Origin: an uncultured Chiayiivirga sp. | Lineage (GTDB): Bacteria > Pseudomonadota > Gammaproteobacteria > Xanthomonadales > Xanthomonadaceae | Length of the DNA stretch: 64,000 bases | Assembly (NCBI GenBank): GCA_934525595.1 | Contig: CAKSZJ010000015.1 | Location: 1 to 64,000 of the forward strand | Reading direction: 5' to 3' | Shown here: positions 40,339 through 50,371 of the stretch, piece after piece | Position numbering within the stretch: the stretch's first letter is position 1 | Layout: every line of letters begins with the position of its first letter | Position numbers and translations under genes: made by a program | Notes under the pieces: model-generated | The model's input: only the letters and a program-made list of their open reading frames with translations | Database searches by the model: none | What the model was told of the DNA's origin: nothing

Positions 40339-42209
40339 CGACGTTCTCCTTCGCGCTGGCGGCGCTGAAGCTCAAGCTGGAACTTGCGGCGCAAGAGTCC
40401 GCCCGGATCGTCGGGAACGCGCTGCAGGAGATGCTCCATCGCCTGCTGGCGCTCGGCCTCCTCGACGGTCAACGGGGTCGGTGACCCGTCATCCGCGGAC
40501 GACGGCTCTTCGGCCGCCGACTGGTCAAGGGCGCGCTGCATTTCATCCGCGTAGCGCTCGGCCTCCTGGCCTGTTTCGTCCTCGGCGTACTCGCCTGACT
40601 CGGAGTCGTCGGAGCCGTCGGGGGTCTTGCGTGCCTCGTTCGCCGCGTCGTCCTGCGTACCCGGCGGTGTCTTCTGCGCGTCGTCCGACGGCGAGCCGTC
40701 GTTCTGCGGCGTCGCGGTGCCGTCCTCGTCCGACTCGCCTTCGGAGGAATTCTTCTGCCCGCTACCGTCAGACGATGACGCATCGTTGCCCTGTCCGTCT
40801 TCTGAGGGCTCCTGCGATGGTGACTGTTCCTGCTGCTGGCGCAGCCACTCCTCGACGGCCTTGCGATTGGCCTGCGCATCGGAGAAATCAGGTTGTCGGG
40901 CGAGCGCGCGACCATAGGCCTCCAGCGCGTCCTCGTAGCGCCCCGCCTTGGCGAGCGCGTTGCCCAGGTTGTAGCTGCCGGTGGCGTCGTCGCGGTGGGC
41001 GAAGGCGTCGATCGCCGCGGCATAGTCTCCGGCGCGATAGGCGGCTGCGCCGCGCAGCGCAGGGTCGCGCGCGTGCGCCTGCGCCGCCTTCGCGTCACCG
41101 TCTTGCAAGGCATCCCAGGCGCGCTGGTCGGGACGCTGCCACAGGTCGCGCCATTCCAGCGCCTGCGCGGGCGCGACGGGCAGGCCGACCATGAGCACGA
41201 GGGCCGCCGCCAGCCAACCGCGGCGAAACGCCAGCGCGGCCAGCGGCAGCAGGATCAGCAGCAGCCACGGCCCTTCGTCGCGCCAGGCGAGGCTGGCGCG
41301 ATCGTCTTCATCGAGCCGGGAACTGCTGTCGGCGCGCGACGCGCTGACTCCCAGACGTTCCAGGTCCGCCGCGTCGACGGTCATTTCGGCATAGCGCCCG
41401 CCCCCCAGGCGCGCGAGCTGTTCGAGCGCGGCGACATCGAGGCGCGGGATCAGGATCGCCCCGTCTTCATCCTGCAGGAAGCCGCCGCGCGCGCGCGGCA
41501 CCGGCGCGCCCTGTGCCGTGCCAACGCCCAGCACCGAGACGCGCAGGCCCGCATCGCGCGCCACGCGCGCCGCGTTGCTCGCGCGCCCGTCGACCCGGTC
41601 GGTCAAGAGCAGCAGCTCGCCGTCGGTCTCGCCGGCATCGCGCAGCAGGCGCAGCGCCAGCTCGATGGCGCGGTCGGCGCGCTGGCCGGCCAGCGGCATG
41701 ACATCCGGCGACAGCGCGGCCGCCAGGTCCGCGAGCGAGGCCGCATCGTCGGTCAGGGGCGCAACGGTGAAGGCGTCCCCGGCATAGCCGATCAGGGCGG
41801 TCTGGCCTTCGCCGCGACGCGCCAGAAGATCGGCCAGCTTGAAGCGCACGCGCGACACGCGGTCGGGCTTGAGATCGGTCGCACGCATGCGTTCGGAAAG
41901 ATCCACGGCGAGGATCAGCGGCGCCTGCAGCCGCAGCACGGGCCGTGCTTCCTGACGGAACGACGGGCCGGCCAGCGCCATCACCAGAAGTACGAAACCG
42001 GTGCCAGCCAGCCAGGGCGCCGCACCGGAACGCAGCAGCCCGTCCGAGGCCTGTGCCAGGTGTGGCAGCAGGTCGGGGTCGCAGATGCGCCGCCAGGGAT
42101 CGGCGCGGCGCGCCTGCCGCCGCCAGTACCACGCAAGCATCGGCAGCAGTGCCAGCGCCAGCAGCCAGGCCGGGCGCAGAAAATGGAAATCGGCCAGCCA
42201 CGCGCTCAT
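40335..42209 (-). CDS. batB: VWA and TPR protein, BatB/BatC fusion
   Basis: A 624-residue inner-membrane protein combining two Bat proteins. Residues 1-80 hold two helices, and a von Willebrand A domain follows (about 90-270). A third helix near 310-345 leads to a TPR region (about 360-445: RGAAAYRAGDYAAAIDAFAH, YNLGNALAKAGRYEDALEAY) typical of BatC. A long acidic, Ser/Asp/Glu-rich disordered stretch (about 460-580) precedes the C-terminal RKFQLELQRRQ. The MIDAS metal motif DxSxS reads DLSER here, so the last Ser is Arg and metal binding may be altered. The first start overlaps batA and the stop overlaps batD (both ATGA). Confidence 0.9.
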   Translation of the reverse strand: MSAWLADFHFLRPAWLLALALLPMLAWYWRRQARRADPWRRICDPDLLPHLAQASDGLLRSGAAPWLAGTGFVLLVMALAGPSFRQEARPVLRLQAPLILAVDLSERMRATDLKPDRVSRVRFKLADLLARRGEGQTALIGYAGDAFTVAPLTDDAASLADLAAALSPDVMPLAGQRADRAIELALRLLRDAGETDGELLLLTDRVDGRASNAARVARDAGLRVSVLGVGTAQGAPVPRARGGFLQDEDGAILIPRLDVAALEQLARLGGGRYAEMTVDAADLERLGVSASRADSSSRLDEDDRASLAWRDEGPWLLLILLPLAALAFRRGWLAAALVLMVGLPVAPAQALEWRDLWQRPDQRAWDALQDGDAKAAQAHARDPALRGAAAYRAGDYAAAIDAFAHRDDATGSYNLGNALAKAGRYEDALEAYGRALARQPDFSDAQANRKAVEEWLRQQQEQSPSQEPSEDGQGNDASSSDGSGQKNSSEGESDEDGTATPQNDGSPSDDAQKTPPGTQDDAANEARKTPDGSDDSESGEYAEDETGQEAERYADEMQRALDQSAAEEPSSADDGSPTPLTVEEAERQQAMEHLLQRVPDDPGGLLRRKFQLELQRRQREGERR

Positions 42210-43186
42210 GCGGGAACTCCCGGACGCGCGCGCTGCAGCGGAAACATCGCCAGCAACGAGACCAGCAGCGCAGCGCCCGCCGGCCAGGGATACAGCTCGC
42301 GCGCCAGGCGTACCTGCTCGGCGCGCTGTTCGATCTGTTCGAGGCGGTCGAGTTCCGCATAGATCCCGGCAAGCTCGGCGGTATCGCGCGCGCGGAAGAA
42401 TCGTCCGCCGGTGCCATCCGCGATGGCGCGCAAGGTGCCCTCGTCGATTTCCGCCGAAGGCAGCATCATTCCGAATGGCCCGCGCTGCGCATCGGCGCCG
42501 AAGGCGACGGTGTAGACGCGCACCTGGTGGGCCTGCGCCAGCTCAGCCGCCTGCGCCGGCAGCAGCGCACCGGCGTTGTTGGCGCCGTCGGTCAGGAGGA
42601 TCACCACGCGCTGCTGCGCGGAGCGCTCGCGCAGCCGCTTGACCGCAAGCCCGAGGGCGTCGCCGATCGCGGTTTCCCGCCCGGCCAGGCCAACGGCGCT
42701 GGTGTCGAGCTGGTGGCGCACGCTCTCCCGGTCGAAGGTGAGCGGCGTCACCTGATAGGCCTGCTGGCCGAACAGGATGAGCCCGAGCCGGTCGCCGGCA
42801 CGGCGCTCGATGAAGTCGTCCAGCACCACCTTGACCGCAGTGAGGCGATCGACGCTGCGCCCGCCCACCCGCATGTCCTCGGCCGCCATGCTGCCCGAGA
42901 CATCGACCGCCAGCATCAGGTCGCGTCCGGTGCGCGGCGGCGCAACCGGCGCGTCCACCCATTGCGGCCGCATCGCGGCAACGCATAGCGCGAAATAAGC
43001 CAGCATTGGCCACCCGAGCCGTGCCGGCAGCACACCCGCGCGGCGATCTCCCGCCAGCCCCACCAGCTCGGCATAGAACGGCACCCACAGCGTTGCTCCG
43101 CCGCGTTCACGGGCACGCGGCAGCAGGCGCGCCAGCAGCGGCAGCAACACGGCGGCCAGCGCCCAGGGCCAGGCGAATTCAAGCAC
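42206..43186 (-). CDS. batA: VWA domain membrane protein BatA
   Basis: A 326-residue inner-membrane protein. An N-terminal helix (LEFAWPWALAAVLLPLLARL) and a second at about 50-68 precede a VWA domain with an intact MIDAS (AVDVSGSMAAEDM, near residue 90), the conserved Thr in TAIGDALGLAVKRL and the Asp in LLTDGANNAG. A last helix ends the protein near 305-322. The start is a GTG at 43186, eight bases inside the upstream DUF4381 gene. Upstream in-frame ATGs lie far inside that gene. In Bat complexes BatA and BatB pair in the membrane, with periplasmic or cytosolic VWA domains. Confidence 0.92.
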   Translation of the reverse strand: MLEFAWPWALAAVLLPLLARLLPRARERGGATLWVPFYAELVGLAGDRRAGVLPARLGWPMLAYFALCVAAMRPQWVDAPVAPPRTGRDLMLAVDVSGSMAAEDMRVGGRSVDRLTAVKVVLDDFIERRAGDRLGLILFGQQAYQVTPLTFDRESVRHQLDTSAVGLAGRETAIGDALGLAVKRLRERSAQQRVVILLTDGANNAGALLPAQAAELAQAHQVRVYTVAFGADAQRGPFGMMLPSAEIDEGTLRAIADGTGGRFFRARDTAELAGIYAELDRLEQIEQRAEQVRLARELYPWPAGAALLVSLLAMFPLQRARPGVPA

Positions 43187-43658
43187 GATGCGCCTCCGCC
43201 CAGCGCGGCAGGGTGCTCCGCACCAGCGCGTGAAGGCGCGCGGCATCCTGCGGATCGACCTCGCGTCGATAGGGTGCATCGAGCAGGAGGCGGCCGTCAC
43301 CTTCGGAAAACGGGCGCGCCGGATCGTCGCCATCGAGGAAGCGCAGCCAGGCTTCGCCCTGCAGCGCTGCGACGCCCGCATCCGCACAGACCGCCAGCCG
43401 CCGCAAGAACATGGACAGCGCGGCGACGTGCGCTGCGGGGAACTGGAAATACGGATGGCGGGCGTCGATCGCGGCCAGCTCCACCGCCAAGTGTCGCCGC
43501 CAGGCGCGCCGTCGCCACCGCCGGCGCAGTCGCAGACCCGCCAGAAGCATCAACAACAGCACGAACGCGGCCAGCGCCCACCAGCCGGGCGCAGGCGGCC
43601 AGAACCCCGGCGCGGTGGGGAGATGGATGTCCTGCAGCACCGGGCCCGCGGGCGTCAC
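43179..43658 (-). CDS. DUF4381 family membrane protein
   Basis: A 159-residue protein with one membrane helix (about 22-43, preceded by PGFWPPAPGWWAL, a hallmark of DUF4381) followed by an Arg-rich stop-transfer sequence (RLRRRWRRRAWRRH) and a cytoplasmic helical domain. DUF4381 genes consistently sit between the DUF58 and batA genes of MoxR/VWA clusters in proteobacteria, as here. The molecular role is unknown. Its start overlaps the DUF58 stop by 4 bases and its end overlaps batA by eight. Confidence 0.9.
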   Translation of the reverse strand: MTPAGPVLQDIHLPTAPGFWPPAPGWWALAAFVLLLMLLAGLRLRRRWRRRAWRRHLAVELAAIDARHPYFQFPAAHVAALSMFLRRLAVCADAGVAALQGEAWLRFLDGDDPARPFSEGDGRLLLDAPYRREVDPQDAARLHALVRSTLPRWAEAHRA

Positions 43659-44614
43659 GCGACGGACTCCGCGACGGACGCATTCACCGTGGCGCCGCGC
43701 AACAGCGCCGCCAGCGCATCCACCGGATCGGCATCGGTGGCCACCCGTGTGACGCGCACGCCGGCTCGCCGCAGCCGCTCGATCGCAGCATCGCGCTGCG
43801 CGGTGAAGTGTTCCTGCCAGCGCTGCCTGGCGTGGCGCGACTCCAGGTACAGGTGCCCGGTCTGCAGCCCGTCACCGACGCGATAGTCGCCCGCCGGCAT
43901 GGCGGCGCACTCGATCGCGTCCTCGATCAGGCAGGCGGCGAGGTCATGGTGCGCGCGCAGGCGTGCGAGGGCCATGGTGCTCGCATCATCGACGCTGCGC
44001 GCATCCAGCAGCAGCAGCACCTGGCTGCCCGGCCGCAGGATGCGGCGCAGCGTGTCCACGCCGCGCGCCAGTTCTTCAGCGGCCTCGGCCGATGCCTGCC
44101 CTCCGCGCTGCGGCTGCCAACGCACCAGGGCGTCGAGCGCCCGCAGCACTCCGCGCCGCCCACTGGCGGGCGGCACGAGCTCGGCAGCGGCGCCGCCGGC
44201 GGCCGCAGCGAGACGATGCCCCTGCTGCGCCGAGTGCCAGAGCATGAGTGCCGCCAATCGCCCGGCCTGCACCGATTTGAAACAGGCTCGCGTACCGAAA
44301 GCCATGGCCGCACTGCGGTCATAGACCACGGCGGTGACGCGCTCGCGCTCGGGCTGGAACAGTTTGGTGTGAGTGCGGCCGCTGCGCGCGGTGACGCGCC
44401 AGTCGATGTGGCGCACGTCGTCACCCGGCGCGTAGGGGCGCGACTCGGCGTACTCCATGCCGCGTCCGCGGAACGGCGACTGGTGACCGCCGGAAAACAG
44501 GTCCGCGCTGCGGCGCTGTGCCATCCGCGCAAGGCGCGGCACGCACGCGCGCAGCGCGGCCAGCTCGCGCAGGTCGAAGCGCACTCCGGGAATGGACGTT
44601 TCAGCCGAGCCCAT
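43655..44614 (-). CDS. DUF58 domain protein
   Basis: A 319-residue soluble DUF58 protein, a VWA-related family that works with MoxR ATPases. The hallmark segment near residues 42-85 is present: GGHQSPFRGRGMEYAESRPY, APGDDVRHIDWRVTARSG and HTKLFQPERE, and the VWA-like strand VVYDRSAAM follows. The segment LLLLDARSVDD begins the second half. It lies 13 bases downstream of moxR. No membrane segment is present. A scaffold role for MoxR-assisted maturation of a partner is the general idea for the family. Confidence 0.92.
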   Translation of the reverse strand: MGSAETSIPGVRFDLRELAALRACVPRLARMAQRRSADLFSGGHQSPFRGRGMEYAESRPYAPGDDVRHIDWRVTARSGRTHTKLFQPERERVTAVVYDRSAAMAFGTRACFKSVQAGRLAALMLWHSAQQGHRLAAAAGGAAAELVPPASGRRGVLRALDALVRWQPQRGGQASAEAAEELARGVDTLRRILRPGSQVLLLLDARSVDDASTMALARLRAHHDLAACLIEDAIECAAMPAGDYRVGDGLQTGHLYLESRHARQRWQEHFTAQRDAAIERLRRAGVRVTRVATDADPVDALAALLRGATVNASVAESVA

Positions 44615-44627
44615 GCCGCTGCACCCG

Positions 44628-45632
<1,005 letters not shown>

Positions 45633-45764
45633 GCGAGGGCCCGTAGCCGAAAGTAAGCAGAGGGTCGGCGCGGCTTGGACAGCCGCGCATCGGAAAGGTT
45701 CGGATTCTAGTGCGATACGGCGGCCGTTCGTGCGGCAGGCGCACGCGGCGCGACACTGGGGCGC

Positions 45765-46922
45765 TCAGCCTGCGCCCTGTTCCTGCAGCGCGTGCGACAA
45801 CGGCTGAGGCTTTCCGATCAGGTAGCCCTGCGCATAGCGCACGCCGAGCCGGCGCAGCACCTGCAGTTGCTCCCGTGTTTCCACGCCCTCGGCAAGCGCA
45901 TCGGCACCGGTGGCGCGCACCAGCCCGACGATGGCGTCGAGCATCGCCGCCGCCTTGCCCGATTCCTCTACGCCGCGCAGGAAGGCCTGGTCGATCTTCA
46001 CCGTGTCGAAGGCCAGAGCGCTCAGGTGGCTGAGGTTGGAAAACCCCGTGCCGAAATCATCGAGCGCCACCCGGATCCCCGCAGCGCGGCAGGCCTCCAG
46101 CACGTCGGCCGCCTGCGGATAGTCGAGCACCTGGCTTTCGGTGATCTCCAGCTTCACGGCGCTGGGCGGCAGCGCGGCATCCTTGAGACGCTCGAGCAGC
46201 GATTGGATCAGGTCGGCCTCGCGCAGCTGGCGCGCCGACACGTTGATGGAAAGGAACGGCAGCTGCGCCAGGCCGCGTGAGCGCATCGTGACGAGTGCGG
46301 AAATCGCTTCCTGCAGCATGTACTGGCCTACCGGGACGATCAGCGACGTCTCTTCGGCCAGCGTGATGAATTCGAGCGGCGAGATGGGACCGCGCTCGGG
46401 ATGGTTCCAGCGGATCAGTGCCTCATAGCCGGCGATCTTGCCGCTCGGAATGTCCAGCAGCGGCTGCAGGTGCATCTGGAGGCGCCCACCGTCCAGCGCC
46501 TCGCGCAGCTGCGATTCGAGGCGGATCTTGGCCACGGCCGCGGCGTCATCCACATCGAGGCCAAGCTCCGGAGCCGCACCGCCCTGCAGCGTGGCGAGTG
46601 CGGCGCGGTATCGCTTGATCTGACCGCCGAGGAGGGCGCGGACAATCGGGTCGGTCTGCGCGATGCGCTCAGCAAGATGGCCGCGATCGATGACCAGCAG
46701 CACCGTCTCTTCGAGAGCGACGGCCGTGGCGGTCCGCGGCGCGTTGTCGATCAGCGCCATCTCCCCGACCAGATCGCCGGAGCCCAGGTCCGCCAGCGTG
46801 ACGCTGCTGTCGCTGCCGTGCAGTGAGACGCGGATGCGCCCGCGCTCGACGAGGTAGGCAACATCGCCAGCATCGCGCTCGTGGAAGAGCACTTCACCTG
46901 CCCGCAGCTGCCTTCGCGCCAT
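45765..46922 (-). CDS. cNMP-binding domain and EAL c-di-GMP phosphodiesterase
   Basis: A 385-residue cytoplasmic signalling protein. The N-terminal cyclic-nucleotide-binding domain (about 5-115) keeps the phosphate-binding cassette (LVGEMALIDNAPRTATAVAL), including the conserved Glu and Arg. The EAL domain (about 140-380) has the catalytic set: EALIRWNH, SINVSARQL, KLEITES, ALDDFGTGFSNLSHL, KIDQAFLRG and AEGVET. It should therefore hydrolyse c-di-GMP, under control of a nucleotide ligand. No GGDEF domain is present. The start at 46922 follows GGAGCAAGG; an upstream in-frame start (47033) would read through the terminator hairpin. It may oppose biofilm or pilus programmes encoded nearby. Confidence 0.93.
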   Translation of the reverse strand: MARRQLRAGEVLFHERDAGDVAYLVERGRIRVSLHGSDSSVTLADLGSGDLVGEMALIDNAPRTATAVALEETVLLVIDRGHLAERIAQTDPIVRALLGGQIKRYRAALATLQGGAAPELGLDVDDAAAVAKIRLESQLREALDGGRLQMHLQPLLDIPSGKIAGYEALIRWNHPERGPISPLEFITLAEETSLIVPVGQYMLQEAISALVTMRSRGLAQLPFLSINVSARQLREADLIQSLLERLKDAALPPSAVKLEITESQVLDYPQAADVLEACRAAGIRVALDDFGTGFSNLSHLSALAFDTVKIDQAFLRGVEESGKAAAMLDAIVGLVRATGADALAEGVETREQLQVLRRLGVRYAQGYLIGKPQPLSHALQEQGAG

Positions 46923-47008
46923 GCCTTGCTCCGAACTGCGCTCGGCAGGCTGCCGCGCGCGCACTGCCCGAGATCCCGGCACCCGCCAGCCCGCACGGAC
47001 CGGAAACG

Positions 47009-47036
47009 ACAGTGGGATGGTTTCCCATCCCACTGT
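47009..47036 (-). terminator. hairpin terminator after the Ig-repeat lipoprotein gene
   Basis: A 12-bp perfect stem (47025-47036 with 47009-47020) encloses a four-base loop. It begins 16 bases beyond the stop of the large lipoprotein gene. The following minus-strand sequence (GTCGTTTCC) has only a short T-run, so termination may be imperfect and some readthrough into the EAL gene is possible. Confidence 0.65.
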
Positions 47037-47051
47037 CCTTGCACGGATGCC

Positions 47052-50000
47052 TCAGGGGCCCCAGGTCGCCGTACAGCTCCTCGCCCCGTCCATCTGCACC
47101 GTGGCCTGCTGCGGGATGCTCGGCGCACAGGTGCCGGACCAACCGCCGAAGACCGCGCCGGCGGGGCCCGTGGTATTGAGAACCACCGGCATGCCCTTGT
47201 CGAAGTCGATCGTGCAGTTGATGGTCTGCGCGGTGCCGCTGCTGGTGTTGGTGCAGGCATTGCCGCCCGGCGCCGTGGTGACCGTGTAGGAGCCGGCTGG
47301 CGCCCCAGCCGCTACCGCGATCTCGATGGTAAGCGTGACTTGATCTACCTCTTCCTCGGGGCAGCCGGGGATCGGCGGGCTGGTACCCAAGGTGCAAAGG
47401 TCGCGCCCTTGCAGCGTGACCACCGCTTGGGCGGAACCATCCGCGGTTTCGAAGGTGCACTCGCCGCTTCCTGCGGCGCCGACCTGGTTGAGGTTGATCG
47501 CATCGATCATGGCCGTCGTCCTGCCGGACGCGTTGGTCACCCCAGGCCCGGACACGATACCGACCGAGGCGCCGCCGCTGCTTTCGCAGGTGCCGCGGAT
47601 CTGGAACCCGGGCTGCGGCACGCCGTTCGCATCGAGCAGGGTAAGCGTGACCGTGCCACCGCTGATCATCGCGCTGGGGTTGGCCATCAGCACCAGCGGG
47701 GAGAAGGTGAAGGTGACTTCGCCCGATGCACCCGCCGCCGTGAACACGAGCTTGGGTTCACCGTCGCCCTCAAGCATGCCGCTGGTCTGCACCACTGCGG
47801 TGGTGCAGCCCGAGCCGAACGCGGTCAGGTTGGCGGCGACGCCGCTGCTGGACACGCCGTCCACCTTGCCGCTGCCGATCAGCTCCTGGAACGCGAAACC
47901 GATCGGAACGCCGCCCATCGGAGCGCCCAGCGCGTCGTACAGGCAGACCGTCACAGTGCTGGTCGCATTGGCCGGCAGCACGTTCGGGCTGACCACGAGC
48001 TGCGCCGGGGCTACACCCGCGAAAAATGCGAACTCGACGTCGGCGACCCTGCGCGGCGAGGCGCCGCCCTGATCCATCGCACGGTCACCCTGCGCCCAGA
48101 TGATGGCGCGCTTGCCGAGCCAGCTCACCGGGAAGTTGAGCTTGGTGGTGGCCACGCCGATCTGGTTGGTCTGCGCGGTGGCGACGATGTTGCCATCCGC
48201 CGCGCGTCCGATGACGTAGGGCAGGATGCCGCCGTAGTCCACGTTGTTGCCTGTGGTGTCGTTGAGGTTGAAGCGATAGTCCACGCTCAGGCTGGTGTCG
48301 CTGTTGACCTGGGCGACGGTGCGCGCGCCCTCCAGCTCGTTATTGCCGATGACTTCCTCGCCGAAGATCACCAGCGTGTCGCCGGGACCAACGCCGCCGC
48401 CCGCGGTACGGAAGCGGCCGGTTGCGGCGGTGAACAGCTTTCCGCCCTCCTCCGGATTTCCGTCGCCGCCGGCGATGTGGAAATCGCCGATGCCGGTCGC
48501 CTGCGGCTCGTCGATCAGGCCGAAGCGGATCTCGGTGCCCGGCAGCACCGGGTTGCCGAGGCGATCGGTCGCGATGACGCCCACGGTCACGCTGTAGGTT
48601 CCATCCGGGCTGACCGGAATGGTGAGGTCGCCGTACTCGGTGACTTCGATGCCGCCACCGCTCGGATTGACCGTCAGTGCGTTGACGGTGGGCTGGGTGA
48701 TTTCCAGGTCGTAGAGGCGGCCGTCCGAGACCACGACCGAGCGCTCCACCCTGACCGGATCGCTGATGCCGTTATCGACGTTGTTGTCGGCGCGGTCCGC
48801 AGTGAGCCTCACGATGTAGGAGGCCGCGTCGCTGCCACCGATGAAGGTCGCGCCGCCGATGCCCGCCGTGGTGCGCAGGTCGATCTTGGTGCCCGAAACC
48901 GTCGCGCCGCTGGCGTCAATGCCGCGCAGGCGCGCGCTGATCGGCGAACCGGTGCCGAGGATCTCCAGCTGGTAGTTGTTGAAGGCCGTGGAGCCCGCCA
49001 CCGGATCAGGCACCGGCTGGCCGATGGGATCACGCACCTCGATGTGGAGCTGGCCGCTGGTGTTGCCGCCCGACTGCTCGACGTAGAGGGCGTTGGTCGG
49101 TCCGACCAGCGCGAGCTGCGAGGGCAGCGGCGGCGAGGTCTCGACGATCTGGAACTCCTGCGAGGCTGCGATGGTGGTGCCGGACACCGGGTCCACCGTA
49201 GTCACGGTCAGCGTGGTGCGACCGGTGGCATTGAGCGAGTGCACGAAGACGGTCGCCTTGCCGGCCGTCACGTCCACCGGAGCCTGGCCCATGCGGATGT
49301 AGAACTCGCAACCCTTGTAGTTGTCTTCCATGTCGCAATCGGTTTCCGGATCATCCAGCGTGGTGAAACCGCCGGTGTTGCCGACCGGATTGATCGACAC
49401 CTGGATGCCGTCTTCCATGTTGACCGGCTGGCCGTTGCTGTCTTTTACCGTGATCGTGACTTCGGCCATGTAAGGCGAGCCAAGGAACGGTTCCACCGCA
49501 AAGCGATTGACGGGCAGGGTGGTGCGAACCGGCGCAAGATGCAGGCGCGAGTCGTCCAGAGGCGCGATGCGCAGCGTCGAGGTGGTGGAAACCTGTCGGT
49601 TGGTGTCAGGGTCGGTGGTCGAGAAGGTCATTTCCACATCGCCGACATTGCCCTGCGCCTGGTAGGTGAAGGCGGCGATGCCGCCGATCGTCGAAGCGGT
49701 CGCGCTGCTGAAGCTTCCCGCCGACGCCGGGAAGGCCGTCGCGTTGATGACCGTCCCGTCGGCAACGGGGGAGCCATTGGCCTGTACAGCCCTGACGCGC
49801 ACGTCGCTGCGCCCGTTCGCCGGGATGGCCCCGGGAACCATATCCACCGTCAGGCGCCAGTTGTTGACCGCCGCCGGCACGACGTTGATCGTCACGCTCG
49901 CGGTGACGGGATTTCCGGCACCATTGGCGGTCGAGAAGGTCAGGGTGGTGTTTCCACCCGCGCCTGTGCCGGTGAAGATGAAGTTGGCGATGCCGCCAAC

Positions 50001-50306
50001 CGTGGTGCCGCTAGGCCCGCCGGTCGCGCCGTTGCGGATCGACTCCAGCACGCCATTGGTCGCTGGCGTGCTGGTGCTGTTGACGACCGTCCCGTCCGCG
50101 ACGTTGGTGCCGTTGGCCTGCGTCACCTTGACCGCGATCTCGATGGACTGTCCCGCCTGGACGGAGGTCGCCGTCGGCGTGGCGGTGATCCGCACGGTGG
50201 CTGGCTGGAATGCCGAGTCGCCGCCGCTGGAACCTCCGCCGCAGGCGGCCAGCAGCGACACGGCGGTCACCAGCAAAAGACTTTTCAGGATGGCTGCAAA
50301 TTTCAT
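47052..50306 (-). CDS. large Ig-like repeat lipoprotein after pilQ
   Basis: A 1084-residue predicted surface or periplasmic lipoprotein. The signal peptide ends in the lipobox LLAAC with Cys22, followed by a Gly/Ser linker (GGGSSGG). The rest is a chain of Ig-like beta-domains of the Big/invasin type. Characteristic repeats such as ITATPTATSVQAGQSIEIAV and VVNSTSTPATNGVLES recur with the 'NGxxVADGTVVN' and 'TTxGGIAxFxF' patterns (about 30-230), and more divergent copies follow. The last 75 residues resemble an InlB B-repeat-like unit (FGGWSGTC-x(16)-CTATW) with paired cysteines. GGAGA precedes the ATG. It lies 65 bases after pilQ, so it may be cotranscribed with the pilus genes. Adhesion or a pilus-linked surface role is inferred. 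Confidence 0.8.
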   Translation of the reverse strand: MKFAAILKSLLLVTAVSLLAACGGGSSGGDSAFQPATVRITATPTATSVQAGQSIEIAVKVTQANGTNVADGTVVNSTSTPATNGVLESIRNGATGGPSGTTVGGIANFIFTGTGAGGNTTLTFSTANGAGNPVTASVTINVVPAAVNNWRLTVDMVPGAIPANGRSDVRVRAVQANGSPVADGTVINATAFPASAGSFSSATASTIGGIAAFTYQAQGNVGDVEMTFSTTDPDTNRQVSTTSTLRIAPLDDSRLHLAPVRTTLPVNRFAVEPFLGSPYMAEVTITVKDSNGQPVNMEDGIQVSINPVGNTGGFTTLDDPETDCDMEDNYKGCEFYIRMGQAPVDVTAGKATVFVHSLNATGRTTLTVTTVDPVSGTTIAASQEFQIVETSPPLPSQLALVGPTNALYVEQSGGNTSGQLHIEVRDPIGQPVPDPVAGSTAFNNYQLEILGTGSPISARLRGIDASGATVSGTKIDLRTTAGIGGATFIGGSDAASYIVRLTADRADNNVDNGISDPVRVERSVVVSDGRLYDLEITQPTVNALTVNPSGGGIEVTEYGDLTIPVSPDGTYSVTVGVIATDRLGNPVLPGTEIRFGLIDEPQATGIGDFHIAGGDGNPEEGGKLFTAATGRFRTAGGGVGPGDTLVIFGEEVIGNNELEGARTVAQVNSDTSLSVDYRFNLNDTTGNNVDYGGILPYVIGRAADGNIVATAQTNQIGVATTKLNFPVSWLGKRAIIWAQGDRAMDQGGASPRRVADVEFAFFAGVAPAQLVVSPNVLPANATSTVTVCLYDALGAPMGGVPIGFAFQELIGSGKVDGVSSSGVAANLTAFGSGCTTAVVQTSGMLEGDGEPKLVFTAAGASGEVTFTFSPLVLMANPSAMISGGTVTLTLLDANGVPQPGFQIRGTCESSGGASVGIVSGPGVTNASGRTTAMIDAINLNQVGAAGSGECTFETADGSAQAVVTLQGRDLCTLGTSPPIPGCPEEEVDQVTLTIEIAVAAGAPAGSYTVTTAPGGNACTNTSSGTAQTINCTIDFDKGMPVVLNTTGPAGAVFGGWSGTCAPSIPQQATVQMDGARSCTATWGP

Positions 50307-50371
50307 GGGTAGTCTCCGCGAACCGGGTCGCTTCCTGCGTTTATGTGTAAGAGCCTGTCGAGCCCAGCGGT

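Noticed and set aside
46881..50312. 1143-codon open frame on the plus strand opposite the Ig-repeat gene
   Set aside because: The translated product is low-complexity Arg/Gly/His-rich shadow sequence. The minus strand has a lipobox and repeated beta-domains.
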